Positions 27,222 through 36,449 are shown, numbered from the stretch's first letter. The stretch: 58,067 nucleotides of DNA from Deltaproteobacteria bacterium (GCA_002729515.1 PBYF01000131.1:1-58067), one strand, 5' to 3'. A program made the numbers and translations. The notes: generated by a model not told the origin, from the sequence alone.

Positions 27222-28447
27222 CGAGGGACCAAGAGTTGGGGGAGCCGTTCGAAGAGCACCCCGAGGAGCGCTTTGTGAGATTGCGCGACTCGATGCAATC
27301 GAAGCGCGAAGAAACGAGCCAAATCGGCACCACGCTCAGCCCCCGCCGTCGGATCGCCTGCCACGGCATCGCGCAGCGCGGCGTCGATTGATGCCCCATC
27401 GGGAAGGGAGGACATGGGTCGGCCGAGCAGCGCGGAAACATCCACACGCTCAGCATCCGTCGGATCCCCGACCGGAGGTGGTTGGTCGGGTCGCTCGATT
27501 CCGAGGTTGTCACACAGGACGAGCGCGGCTGCCCGCACGAGCAGGGTCTGGTACATGGTCATCTCGTCGATGTCCATTTGCTTCGAAGGCTGCGCGATCC
27601 CAAGACCTATCATGAGACTGTTTCGAACCAGCACGAGTGCACGGTAGTAGTGGACGCGCGGAAGGTCGACGGCATTTCCAGAACACGCTGCGTATTCGTC
27701 GAAGCGCTTGGCGAGCGAGCCTACCGGCGTCGCCATGTCGCGTACGGCGATTGCCGCCAGGTCCTCCATTGGATCCCCGAAGTGGGCGACCTCCCAATCG
27801 ATGATGCCCGTGACTCGCCCCTCCTCAAAGAGGAAGTTGCCCGGCCCCATGTCGCTATGGACGAGCGAATAGTGCTCGACGGAGTTCGGCGCGTTGGCTT
27901 CGAGCCAATTGAGCGCAAATTGAAAGAAGGGGTCGGCCGCCTCGCCGAGCGCCCGGAGTGCGCCGCGGACCTCGGTGAGCGTCCTGCGAGCACAGTCCTC
28001 GGGCGTCTCGGGCAGAGCGAGGTGCGCGATGCGAAGACGTCTCGGATCGAGTGCGTGCAACTTCGCCGTGAGCGCCATCAGATGCGCCGCGGTTCGCTCC
28101 CGTAGCTCCTGGGGCTCATCCGCGGCAGGGAAGTCCGATCGCCCGGGAAGACGCGACAACACCACCACCGCCTGCTTCTTATCCGCAGCCACGACCTCGG
28201 GCACGGGAATCCCGGTCTCGGCGAGCGCACGAAGGACCGCCGCATCTCGAATGCTGCCGCCTCCGTCTCGCTTGTCCTTGAGCAGGAAGAGCCGCCGGAC
28301 CGCACCAGCCGCTTCGACTTCCAAGTTCCATGCTGAGCGACTCGCGCCAGCATGATGAGACGCGCTGGCGACCACCGTGCTGCCGGTTTCGCGTTCGACC
28401 CAAGCCCGCAACGCGTCGGGCAACTCGATCCGAGCCGTGCGACTCAC
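27218..28447 (-). CDS. APH-fold phosphotransferase family protein
   Basis: 409 residues, GTG start at 28447 overlapping the upstream EthD stop as GTGA. Kinase-like motifs: KDKRDGGGSIRDAAVLRALAE in the N-lobe, LVHSDMGPGNFLFEEGRV (catalytic loop HxDxxxxN) and GIIDWEVAHFGDPMEDLA (metal-binding D). This is the aminoglycoside phosphotransferase fold, in the branch found next to acyl-CoA dehydrogenases (ACAD10-like), which phosphorylates hydroxyacyl-type substrates rather than antibiotics. Acts in the cytosol. Confidence 0.85.
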   Translation of the reverse strand: MSRTARIELPDALRAWVERETGSTVVASASHHAGASRSAWNLEVEAAGAVRRLFLLKDKRDGGGSIRDAAVLRALAETGIPVPEVVAADKKQAVVVLSRLPGRSDFPAADEPQELRERTAAHLMALTAKLHALDPRRLRIAHLALPETPEDCARRTLTEVRGALRALGEAADPFFQFALNWLEANAPNSVEHYSLVHSDMGPGNFLFEEGRVTGIIDWEVAHFGDPMEDLAAIAVRDMATPVGSLAKRFDEYAACSGNAVDLPRVHYYRALVLVRNSLMIGLGIAQPSKQMDIDEMTMYQTLLVRAAALVLCDNLGIERPDQPPPVGDPTDAERVDVSALLGRPMSSLPDGASIDAALRDAVAGDPTAGAERGADLARFFALRLHRVAQSHKALLGVLFERLPQLLVPR

Positions 28448-28809
28448 CCTTCCGACACGACGGGCGGAAAGAGCTGAACGATGCCCTCGGGGCCGACCTC
28501 CACTTCTCGCCCCACCACCACCGTGGGCGAACCCGCGATATCCATGAAGCTCTCGAGATCCGCCCAATGAGCCCGTCCCCGCTCGGTTTCCTGATAGAAG
28601 CGAGACGTCGCGGCGAGGCTCTCGGCATCAGGCCAGTGATTCTCGGCGATGCCGACATAGGGCGTGGAACCCGCGATCTGAAGAAGCCGGTTCTTCGTGA
28701 TGTAGGGATGATCGACGAGATCAAAATCCTGGGTGTGCTTGGCCCAGCGCTGGAAGAAGTCTTCGTCGCTCCAACCCTCGCGCTTCTTGACGAATGTAAA
28801 CGTGATCAC
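28444..28809 (-). CDS. EthD-domain protein
   Basis: 121 residues with the ferredoxin-like EthD fold: FTFVKKREGWSDEDFFQRWA, then YVGIAENHWPDAESLAA, typical of small ether/xenobiotic catabolism accessory proteins. First gene of a three-gene operon (EthD, APH-fold kinase, CrtC-like) whose junctions overlap by four bases. Divergent from a SnoaL-like gene. Function in the pathway is undefined. Confidence 0.83.
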   Translation of the reverse strand: MITFTFVKKREGWSDEDFFQRWAKHTQDFDLVDHPYITKNRLLQIAGSTPYVGIAENHWPDAESLAATSRFYQETERGRAHWADLESFMDIAGSPTVVVGREVEVGPEGIVQLFPPVVSEG

Positions 28810-28911
28810 TCAGGTCTCCTCGATGCGCGCCGTGCGCACATCATCCTACTGACACCACAACTCGACTACAATCTCGTCGCGCGCGCTCGACGCGCACGAA
28901 GCAGGTGACGC

Positions 28912-29340
28912 ATGACCGACCATCTATACACGAAAGACGAGATCCAGGACCGGTTCGCCATCATCGACCTCTACGACCGCCAGCTGGCCGCCGCAGAGGC
29001 TTTCGACATGGAAGCCTACGACACGACCTTCGCAGCCGATGCCCGAGTCGATCTCTCCGATTTCGGACAGCCCGAATGCAGCTATCTCCGGTATCGGGCG
29101 TGGCTATCGGGTTTACGCGACACGATGGTGGCTGCACAACGCGTAATTGGCGGGCTCCGGTTGACCCTGGAAGGCCCACGCGCACGAATCCGAGTCCCGG
29201 TCACGTGTCACGTCACGATGCAGATCGGCAGCGAACGGCGGCTCACACATACGGGGATCTTCTACAACGACGAGCTCGCGCACCTCGACATCGGCTGGCG
29301 CATCGTACGCCGCGTCGAAGAGTTGGCCTGGTCGGCTTGA
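28912..29340 (+). CDS. SnoaL-like (NTF2-fold) protein
   Basis: 142 residues. IQDRFAIIDLYDRQLAAAEAFDMEAYDTTFAADARVDLSDF has the alternating helix and Asp/Ala pattern of SnoaL/NTF2-like proteins, ending with a beta-strand HLDIGWRIVRRVEELAW. Divergent from the EthD operon, sharing about 100 bp of upstream sequence and possibly co-regulated. A GCAGGTG precedes the ATG. Reaction unknown. Confidence 0.82.
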   Translation: MTDHLYTKDEIQDRFAIIDLYDRQLAAAEAFDMEAYDTTFAADARVDLSDFGQPECSYLRYRAWLSGLRDTMVAAQRVIGGLRLTLEGPRARIRVPVTCHVTMQIGSERRLTHTGIFYNDELAHLDIGWRIVRRVEELAWSA

Positions 29341-29390
29341 GACCGTGTGGCGAGCTGGATCGCCATACGTCGGAGATTCACGCGGGAACA

Positions 29391-29482
29391 GATAGGAAGT
29401 TCAAGCTGCGTTTTCGCAGCGTCCGATGAGTAGACATTCTGTCAAATAGAGGGGGCGAGGGGAAGAGGCCCCGGTACGGGGC
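29391..29482 (+). repeat. Interspersed repeat, copy 9 (forward)
   Basis: One of the best preserved copies. It ends in the perfect hairpin GCCCCG-GTA-CGGGGC (29468-29482). With the reverse half copy at 31667-31726 it brackets the alkylsulfatase-like gene as an inverted pair. Confidence 0.92.
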
Positions 29483-29585
29483 AGTCACCGAAATTTCCTG
29501 TGTTTCGACAGCCAGGGAGAGGCATCATGCCTGCTCCCACCGGGGCGGAGCCATCGGGCAGAATGGGGTCGCCTTCGACAGGCCG

Positions 29586-31622
29586 ATGCGAAAGGAGATC
29601 GCTTTGACCCTCGATTCGTGCTCGGAGTCCGAAGAGGCAGATGCGAAGACTGCGGGCCCCGGGCCGCGCAGACCGAAGCGGATCCGCCCCCGCGAAGCCG
29701 TTTGGGCAAGACAATGGCGTTCCTTCTTTCCGGCACGCGGGCGGACTGCAACGCGCTCCGAGCCCCAGAGCCCGAGGAAGCGAACGACCCATGCAGTCAT
29801 AGGGGCGAGAATTCCTGGGCTGAAACCGGGAGAATCCGGTGGCGCAACGGATGTCACCGTTCACAGGCGGGGAGATTCACCTGCAAGAACCCGTGCGACC
29901 TACATCGGCGCTGCCGCGCTGACCCTCGGGTTGGCGAGCATTTTGGCACCGAGGCTTGACGCCGGGGCGGCGCCCGCCTCCCCCAACCCCCATGTCCATC
30001 CCGAGTTGGCGGCGCATCAGGCCCGGATAGCCGAGCCCACCCTCGTCCGGGTGAGCGAGCATGTCTACGCAGCAATCGGCTTCGACCTCGGAAATCTCGT
30101 ATTCATCGTGGGCGATGAGGGGGTGGTGGTCTACGACACCGGTACTTCTCTCGAGGTCGGGCGGGACGCCCTGGCTGCCCTGCGCGAGCACACGGACAAG
30201 CCCATCGTTGCCGTCATCTATTCGCATGGTCACCTCGACCACGTGGGCGGCGTGCGAGCCTTTGTGCCCCCCGGCCGCGAGGCCGCGATTCCGATCTATG
30301 CGAACCGCCGCTGGCCACATTACCGAACCGAACAGGCCATCCAAAAGACCCCGCTCCGGGGCTTGTACCAGATGGGTGGAGCACTGCCAACAGGGGACGC
30401 CGGGGTGGTCGGCAACGGGGGCGGCCCGGTGTTCCGGATGGGCAGCTCGGGCTTCCTGCCCCCGACGATCCTGGTGGATGACGAACTCGAATTCGAGGCG
30501 GTGGGTGTGAAGATTCGCCTCTTCCACGCACCGGGCGACGTGGATGACGGACTGGCAGCGTGGCTCCCCGAGGAGGGCGTGCTGCTCGCCGGAGACGCCT
30601 ACTACCCGATGTTCCCGGCTCTCTCGACACCGCGATTTGACCGCCACCGCGACGCGTGGCGCAACCTGGAAACGCTGGACCGTTTTCGCAAGCTCGGCGC
30701 CGAACACGTGGTACCCGGCCACCTCTGGGTGATCTCGGGCCGCGAGCAGGTCGCTCAGCATCTCACGGCGTTCCGCGATGCGATCCAGTTCATGCACGAC
30801 CAGACCATTCGCCTGCTGGCACGTGGCTACGGTCAGACCGAGACCGCAAATCAAATCCGGGCGAGCTTTCCCGCGCACCTGGCTGCCGACCCGGATCTCG
30901 CCGAGTACTACCAACGCCTCGAGTGGGTGGTAAAGGGCATCTACGCCAAGACCGGGGGTTGGTATGGCGGTGACGCGGTCGAGTTGGTGCAGATCGGGCC
31001 CCGCGAACGTGCGCGGCGCCTGGCCACCTTGGCCGGCGGGTCTGGAAAGCTGAGGCTGGCCGCCGAGTCCGCCTATGCCGTGGGCGACCGAGCTTGGGCG
31101 GCCGAACTGGCGCGATCGTTGGTGCTGGCCGACCCGGAGGACGCGAGGTCGAGAGAACTCTTGGCAGATATTCTCCGCTCCATCGGGTTCGACGCAAAGA
31201 GCGCCAACTTGCGAAACTACATGCTAACCGAGGCTCTCGTGGTGGACGGCAGCCTCGACCTCGACCGTCTACCGCGCAGAAAGACAGCACCGGACCTGCT
31301 GCGCAGTGTGGATGACTCGGTGCTGTTTCGCGGCCTCGGCGTTCGTCTCGACCCCGAGCAAAGCCGCGACGTGGAATTCACCGCCGGCTTCACATTTCAC
31401 GACACGGGAGCGCAACACGGCCTGGTCGTGCGCCATGGGGTCATCGAATATCTCCCCGAACGACCCGCCGAGGCGGACCTGCGTGTCGTGCTCGAGCGCG
31501 AGACTTGGCTCGCCATTGCAGGGGGCAACCTCAGCTGGCTGGACGCGCTGCACTCTGAGGCGGCGGAGGCGAGCTCGAAGGAAGCGCTCGCGCGCTTCGA
31601 GGGCTTTTTCGACGACCGTTGA
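29586..31622 (+). CDS. Alkylsulfatase-type metallo-beta-lactamase-fold protein (SdsA1-like)
   Basis: 678 residues. After a hydrophobic stretch (YIGAAALTLGLASI) and mature start comes the MBL domain with SHGHLDHVGG (from about residue 213), LFHAPGDVDDGLAAW and VPGHLWVISG, then a helical dimerisation domain and an SCP2-like C-terminal domain, the architecture of SdsA1/BDS1 alkylsulfatases. It likely cleaves sulfate or related esters at a dizinc site in the periplasm. The first 100 codons do not look homologous; the true start is unclear, and the native 5' end may have been altered by the neighbouring repeat. Confidence 0.82.
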   Translation: MRKEIALTLDSCSESEEADAKTAGPGPRRPKRIRPREAVWARQWRSFFPARGRTATRSEPQSPRKRTTHAVIGARIPGLKPGESGGATDVTVHRRGDSPARTRATYIGAAALTLGLASILAPRLDAGAAPASPNPHVHPELAAHQARIAEPTLVRVSEHVYAAIGFDLGNLVFIVGDEGVVVYDTGTSLEVGRDALAALREHTDKPIVAVIYSHGHLDHVGGVRAFVPPGREAAIPIYANRRWPHYRTEQAIQKTPLRGLYQMGGALPTGDAGVVGNGGGPVFRMGSSGFLPPTILVDDELEFEAVGVKIRLFHAPGDVDDGLAAWLPEEGVLLAGDAYYPMFPALSTPRFDRHRDAWRNLETLDRFRKLGAEHVVPGHLWVISGREQVAQHLTAFRDAIQFMHDQTIRLLARGYGQTETANQIRASFPAHLAADPDLAEYYQRLEWVVKGIYAKTGGWYGGDAVELVQIGPRERARRLATLAGGSGKLRLAAESAYAVGDRAWAAELARSLVLADPEDARSRELLADILRSIGFDAKSANLRNYMLTEALVVDGSLDLDRLPRRKTAPDLLRSVDDSVLFRGLGVRLDPEQSRDVEFTAGFTFHDTGAQHGLVVRHGVIEYLPERPAEADLRVVLERETWLAIAGGNLSWLDALHSEAAEASSKEALARFEGFFDDR

Positions 31623-31666
31623 ACGGACTGGAACCCCTCCTGGTGCCGGAAAACGCGAGCATCGCA

Positions 31667-31726
31667 GCCCCGTACCGGGGCCTCTCCCCCTCACCGTGCC
31701 TATTTGACAAAATATCTACTTATCGG
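31667..31726 (-). repeat. Interspersed repeat, copy 10: left half of a split element
   Basis: Contains the hairpin end (GCCCCGTACCGGGGC) and the core, and stops after TATCGG at 31726. Its last 30 bp (31697-31726) are identical to 33207-33236, which belong to the complementary right half. Confidence 0.9.
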
Positions 31727-32092
31727 GAATCTGTCCCGTCTTGGAACGGGCTACGCTTGGAGAACTGTCATCCTACCCGAAATGGGGGCGGTGCCATAAA
31801 AGAGAGTTCTCTACCTGGATGATAGCCTCGCAGAAAAACGGACCCGCAAGACTGAACCCATTTCGGGCCCTTGATGACAGCCGAAAAACTCAACAACTCG
31901 GAGGAAGTGAACACTGCCATGCTTCGTAGTAGGGAAAGAGGAAAAGAGAGGTCAAGGGAATTCCCCCCCACTCGAATTGCTCGATGATTCGGCCCATTTT
32001 CGCCATCAGGAGAGAACTCATTCACATCCACTCAAATAGCATGACCATTTTACTAGTCATCCCTTTGTATTTTCTCTAGAACAAGACAGTTC
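31727..32092. other. Lower-GC spacer without a recognisable gene
   Basis: 366 bp between the left half repeat and the sulfotransferase. Composition is clearly more AT-rich than the flanks. No open frame with a recognisable family was seen; a small inverted repeat CCCG...CGGG sits at its left edge. Confidence 0.5.
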
Positions 32093-32896
32093 ATGAAAAA
32101 TACAGCGGTCATCAAATTGATGCTCCAGGGCAAACTTCGCTTTCGTGAATCTAGGACACTTCTCGGACTACGCAGCTCCATCCATCCTCGAAAATACTTC
32201 GTGTCTGACGAACTCAAGACCGTCTACATCCCCATCTCAAAGTCAGGTAATTCTTCGATCAAAAAGATGCTCTTGAGAGCAGAAGGCATTCCGGAATCTG
32301 AACTCTCGCATCCGACCAAGCCCTACTTCATCCACTCCAACAAGAACCTGAAGCGGTTCACACAGAGTCGGTGGAGAAAAAAGTGGGATGATTACTTCAC
32401 ATTCACCGTGGTAAGAAACCCCGTTTCCCGCTTCATTTCCTCCCACTACAACAAATTTCTTGATCAGGAAAAAATTGATCAAAGAGGGTTCGAACTGCAC
32501 AGACACCTGTCCGGATTGTTCACTCCCGACCTAAGCGCGATCGATCTTTTGAACACTTTGATGACGATCTCCGACAAAATGACCAATGAGCATTTTGTCC
32601 CTCAAAAATTCTGGATCTACAAGCACCACAAGTGCCAACCCTCAATTTACAACCTGGAGAATCTCACTCCTCTCATTGAGGACCTCCACGCACGTGGCGT
32701 GCACATCAAAGCCATCGAACATTCCAATCATTCGAAAGGAATTCACCTGACTCCCGTCTCGAAGGAGCTCCTGGCACTTATCGCGCGAAGGTACAAGGAT
32801 GACTTTGTCACCTTTGACTACGAGGCTGCAGTTGACCCGGCATCTCAGGAACTCGATTCAGGGACAAGTTCCCCTCCTCCATTCAAGGCCCCTTGA
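32093..32896 (+). CDS. Sulfotransferase family 2-like protein
   Basis: 267 residues. The PAPS-binding motifs are present: 5'-phosphosulfate loop IPISKSGNSSIKKML and 3'-phosphate motif FTVVRNPVSRFISSHYNK, so the protein likely transfers sulfate from PAPS to a carbohydrate or other acceptor. The C-terminus holds EHSNHSKGI and a final low-complexity tail. Base composition is well below the surroundings, suggesting recent acquisition. It lies in the 1.5-kb segment bracketed by the two halves of a split repeat. Confidence 0.82.
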   Translation: MKNTAVIKLMLQGKLRFRESRTLLGLRSSIHPRKYFVSDELKTVYIPISKSGNSSIKKMLLRAEGIPESELSHPTKPYFIHSNKNLKRFTQSRWRKKWDDYFTFTVVRNPVSRFISSHYNKFLDQEKIDQRGFELHRHLSGLFTPDLSAIDLLNTLMTISDKMTNEHFVPQKFWIYKHHKCQPSIYNLENLTPLIEDLHARGVHIKAIEHSNHSKGIHLTPVSKELLALIARRYKDDFVTFDYEAAVDPASQELDSGTSSPPPFKAP

Positions 32897-32990
32897 AGTT
32901 CAGCCCACTTTTGCAGGGAGGAAACAGTTCATTCACAAGAAAACAGCCAAAACACAAATCTATCTTGACGTCTTGGGGCCCGAGGCCCTA

Positions 32991-33206
32991 ATGTTAACCG
33001 CTGTGCAAACTTCTCTAACAAAGCTTCTCGAGCTCAAAGGGAGCGGGGTCGTAGGACTCGCCCCTGAAGCAACCGTCAAAGAGGCGGCCGATGTCATGCG
33101 CGACGCCAAAATCGGTGCCTTATTGGTCATGCGGGGCGACCGTCTCCATGGTATTCTGACTGAGTGAGACATTCTCAATAAAATTGTCGCGGAGGGGCTG
33201 GATGCC
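32991..33206 (+). pseudogene. CBS-domain protein, truncated by nonsense codon and repeat
   Basis: Starts at ATG 32991 and reads LLELKGSGVVGLAPEATV, KEAADVMRDAKIGALLVM, DRLHGILTE, then TGA, then in the same frame DILNKIVAEGLDA. The family sequence at this point is TER-DIL, so TGA stands for a CGA Arg codon. The frame then enters the right half of the split repeat at 33207. Only one half of a CBS domain remains, so it is nonfunctional. It is part of the bracketed low-GC segment. Confidence 0.75.
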
Positions 33207-33271
33207 TGCCTATTTGACAAAATATCTACTTATCGGACCCAAGGAAAACGCAGCTTGAACCTCCTATCTGC
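33207..33271 (-). repeat. Interspersed repeat, copy 11: right half of a split element
   Basis: Starts with the same 30 bp as 31697-31726 (TGCCTATTTGACAAAATATC then TACTTATCGG) and continues with ACCCAAGGAAAACGCAGCTT to the usual far end CTCCTATCTGC. The GC-rich hairpin end is missing here and present at 31667. Joining the two halves gives one intact element. Confidence 0.9.
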
Positions 33272-33299
33272 CGAAAGCTCTTCTTTGCCTTGGGATCAC

Positions 33300-35252
33300 T
33301 CATTGCTTTTGAGCCCGATACCAGATCGGAGAACTCCAGGCGCGTTCCTGTACGACCTTGGGAATGGTCTCCGAGCAACACGCTTCATAACCCTCCGCAA
33401 TCGATTCCGGTTCATCGCAGCGAACCCCGGCCGCGAGACAGGCTCGATGGCTCCAGCGGCAAGAGGGGTTTTCCAGGACTCGGGCGTAGTAGAAGGCTTC
33501 CGCTTCTGGATCAAAATCAGGATCTTGCCATACCGTGCATAACATCGCTGATCCGCTGCCTCTGGGTTCGCAGGTTTCGAGATCGACATCCGATCCGTTG
33601 TTTGGGTTTCCGGCCACGTCATAGACCACCTCTTGACGTCCGTCTGCCCCGAGCCAGCCTTTGATGATCTGAATCCGTTGTAGGGGAACGCCAGGGCTAG
33701 CCGTTGTGCCCGGATCGGCGAGGGCGCTAACCACAAAACCCGGCTGTTGGGATTCTTTGGGGAGGGGAATTGGATTGGGAAGTGCACTTCCCATCGGCAC
33801 ACCCATGGTATAGCCCGCTGTGGCTACGTCTTGCGTCTGGCAAAGGCTTTCTGGCAGTTGCCAACCGCCAAAGAAACGGAGAACGATCCGGGGACCACTC
33901 GTTCCGTAGGTTTCTTTTCGCTTCATCGCAGCAAAGAGCGATTCGCGCGAGTTTTCTTCCGCCCAGAGTACGGCGAGGCCACCCGGATTGAAATCGATGC
34001 TGTCTTGTAGGCCGGTCGGTATGCCCTCGCCGGGAGGTTTTCCGGCACCGCCGTGTCCGGGATAATCAGCGCTCTCCGCGACGCTACCCGGGATGGCCAT
34101 GTGTGTATCAGTACTCGCGATAAAGCCGAATTCAAATGGATTCACTCCCATGCGTTTTTTCTCTTCCAGTCCGGCCTTCAATACATTTCGGATGAATTGA
34201 TGGGCAGTCGGCGGCTCTTCCAGAAAAGAAACAAAGCGACTTGCAAAATTGCTTCCCGGTAATTTCTCAAATGCGCAGAGCTCATCGTTGGTTTCCAGGC
34301 CGGGGAAACACTCGGAGTCGCCCTTGTGTTGCATCACTTCGACCAGCACTTCGAAGCGCGCACGCTTGCGAGCTTGGCTTGGAAGGATCGGCTCGCCGTC
34401 TCTGCGGGTGCTTCGGAACATCTGGCCACCACCCAGATTGGAGTTATGCGGGATCACAAGAACATCACAACCGGGCTTGGCCTCAAGGCACTCCTCTTCG
34501 AGCTTGCGCCAGAAATCTTCCAAGCGTGGGGCATCGATGAAGCTGGCAGGCAGATCAGGAACTGCCTCGCTCTTGAATATGACGTTTCGATGGAGGTTGT
34601 TTCCGAGGCCCGACGCTCCGGTCCATTCGTATCCTGTAAACGCAGTGAACTCGCAGTCAGAGCTTCTGTCTTGGGCAGCGTTGGCCGCCTGCTGGGTTTC
34701 TTGCCATGGCTTGCGTGCGGCCTCAAGACAGAGTTGACCGTTTTCGCCACAGAAATCGTGCCGGGTACCGCGGCTGGCCTGAAGGTTCATGAAGAAGAAC
34801 GCGACTCGGGGCCAACTGCGATAGACACGGCAGACCCAGGAATCGTGTCCCTCCAATCCGGGTTGATTGCAGATATGGGTTTCACCGAGAAGTTCGGCAT
34901 GATCGGTTACGGCCGCAAAGTCGAGCGGGCGGGCCAACTCGATCTCACGCATGGAACTACCATCGTCTCGATAGGGTTGCAATCCCAGGCGTTGACCGCG
35001 GGCAAAGCGGTACGCATCTGCTGGCCGATTGATTGTACCCATTGTACTCGCATCCAGAGAAAGGGCAGTGTGTACGTGCAGATCTCCAAAATAGGGCTGG
35101 CGCAGGGGGGAATAGGAGGCGCACTTTTCCGTCTGCACCGGGGCCTGCTTTGTCTCCTGGGCAGAGCTTTCTGCAGCAGAGCTATTCGCCGATACAAAAG
35201 CCCAAACAAGCAGGGATCCGCAGGAGAGTATGAATACGATGAGATTGCGCAC
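33300..35252 (-). CDS. DUF3604-family secreted protein
   Basis: 650 residues with a signal peptide (LIVFILSCGSLLVWAFVSAN). The N-terminal PHP-like region begins YFGDLHVHTALSLDAS and includes LDFAAVTDHAELLGE, DVLVIPHNSNLGGG and FGFIASTDTHMAIPG, the Asp/His clusters conserved in DUF3604. These proteins are secreted or periplasmic, abundant in environmental bacteria, and of unknown reaction; a metal-dependent hydrolase is plausible. GC is somewhat lower than in the bulk of the window. The upstream end lies 40 bp from a purB fragment. Confidence 0.85.
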   Translation of the reverse strand: MRNLIVFILSCGSLLVWAFVSANSSAAESSAQETKQAPVQTEKCASYSPLRQPYFGDLHVHTALSLDASTMGTINRPADAYRFARGQRLGLQPYRDDGSSMREIELARPLDFAAVTDHAELLGETHICNQPGLEGHDSWVCRVYRSWPRVAFFFMNLQASRGTRHDFCGENGQLCLEAARKPWQETQQAANAAQDRSSDCEFTAFTGYEWTGASGLGNNLHRNVIFKSEAVPDLPASFIDAPRLEDFWRKLEEECLEAKPGCDVLVIPHNSNLGGGQMFRSTRRDGEPILPSQARKRARFEVLVEVMQHKGDSECFPGLETNDELCAFEKLPGSNFASRFVSFLEEPPTAHQFIRNVLKAGLEEKKRMGVNPFEFGFIASTDTHMAIPGSVAESADYPGHGGAGKPPGEGIPTGLQDSIDFNPGGLAVLWAEENSRESLFAAMKRKETYGTSGPRIVLRFFGGWQLPESLCQTQDVATAGYTMGVPMGSALPNPIPLPKESQQPGFVVSALADPGTTASPGVPLQRIQIIKGWLGADGRQEVVYDVAGNPNNGSDVDLETCEPRGSGSAMLCTVWQDPDFDPEAEAFYYARVLENPSCRWSHRACLAAGVRCDEPESIAEGYEACCSETIPKVVQERAWSSPIWYRAQKQ

Positions 35253-35292
35253 TTAGCTTCTTCCGATTGATGGTAAAATAAAAACGTGCGGG

Positions 35293-35430
35293 TCAGCTTT
35301 GAGGCAACTTGATCACCTGCTCTGCTGCATTACCTCTGTATCGGGCTGGCGTCAATGCAGCGAGTTCGGCTCTTGCAGATTCGGGCAAATCGAGCCTTTG
35401 GATGAACGTGCGCATTGCCTCGTCTGTGAC
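35293..35430 (-). pseudogene. purB: Adenylosuccinate lyase C-terminal fragment
   Basis: Reads VTDEAMRTFIQRLDLPESAR, AELAALTPARYRGNAAEQ and ends KLPQS-stop, which matches the extreme C-terminus of PurB (LTPA-Y-GNAA motif). The gene is cut on its 5' side by the left end of the IS481 element at 35425. About 45 residues remain. The rest of purB is not in this window. Confidence 0.75.
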
Positions 35431-36447
35431 ATTAGGAATCCAGTCGAATGTTGTTGGTCAACTTAGCTTCTCCCGCAGAATTTCATAGGGCGTCTTGCCC
35501 GTATGTGCTCCGTGCGGTCGGTCGTAGTGGTAGAACCGCTCCCAGGCCGCCAGCTTTTTCTTGAATCGACGTCATCGCGATAGGTGAGCAGCTGGTAGAA
35601 CTCATCCTTGTCGGTGCGATGTGACCTCTCGACCTTCCCCTCTCGACCTTCCCCTCTCGACCTTCCAGTTTAGCTGTGGCGTGCGCGGCTTGATGTAGAC
35701 GTGTTCCATTCCAAGATCTGCCACGTGCCAGTGGAAGAGCGCTTGGAATTCGTGGCCTCGGTCGGTCCAGATGGTGCGTATGCGGAATGGGAACTTCTTG
35801 ACTGCATAGTTGATAGAGTCGATTGCGTTGGCCTGCGTGTGGCGCTTGTAGATCTTCAGCGCACGAACCCGAGTTGCGTCATCGATCGCCGTGTACTGAT
35901 AGCGCCGCACCGGCGCACTCCGTTTCCGCTCTAACGTCAGGAACTTGACATCGACCTGTACGTGATGGCCTCGAACCTGCTTTTGGTAGCGATGCGTGTG
36001 CACAGCCCGGCGCCCGACCCGATTGGGGAGTCGATTGAGTCCATGCCGCTTGCAGATGCGGTACACGGTTGCGTCGGATGTCTGAATGTCGTGATAGCGC
36101 TGCAGGTACCAAACGATCCGAATCGGGCCCATGTGATAGGTTCGCCGTAGGTACAGGATCTTCTCGATGACCTCGTCGGGAGTCTTCTTCGGATGGTTGT
36201 GGAAGTCGCATTTGCGACGTGCGAGCCCGGCTTCGCCGAGCTCGCGGTATCGGTCTCGCCAGAGTAGAAGGTCGATCTCGCGATTCCGAAGCGGTGGCAA
36301 GTCGTCTTGATGTTGCCAATCTTCTCCGCGTACTCGAGGACTCGCTTCTTTCGTCTGATTTCTCGTTGATCTTCCGTCATCTAGATCCCCTCGGTCATCC
36401 TCTGCCATCATCATGACAGGGTGTCCGACTGGATCTGTAATTTCACA
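35425..36447 (-). mobile_element. IS481-family insertion sequence (decayed)
   Basis: 1,023 bp bounded by imperfect terminal inverted repeats: left TGTGACATTAGGAATCCAGT, right (on the other strand) TGTGAAATTACAGATCCAGT. It contains one frameshifted transposase gene. No target duplication was seen; its flanks are fragments of two different genes (purB tail on the left, PEP-CTERM tail on the right), so it either inserted at an older junction or recombined with another copy. Confidence 0.82.
35461..36380 (-). pseudogene. IS481-family transposase, frameshifted
   Basis: The protein can be assembled across frames: MTEDQREIRRKKRVLEYAEK with the HTH region, then a 1-base loss after TFYS leading to RDRYRELGEAGLARRKCD, a long integrase core (HVQVDVKF, YTAIDDATRV, IRTIWTDRGHEF with the first two catalytic Asp), and ERSHRTDKDEF with the final Glu region. 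A 14-bp unit (TTCCCCTCTCGACC) occurs three times at about 35637-35668, adding 28 bp and breaking the frame, and a further 1-base loss near 35570 precedes the C-terminal YDRPHGAHTGKTPYEIL. At least three lesions. Confidence 0.85.
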
Positions 36448-36449
36448 TT

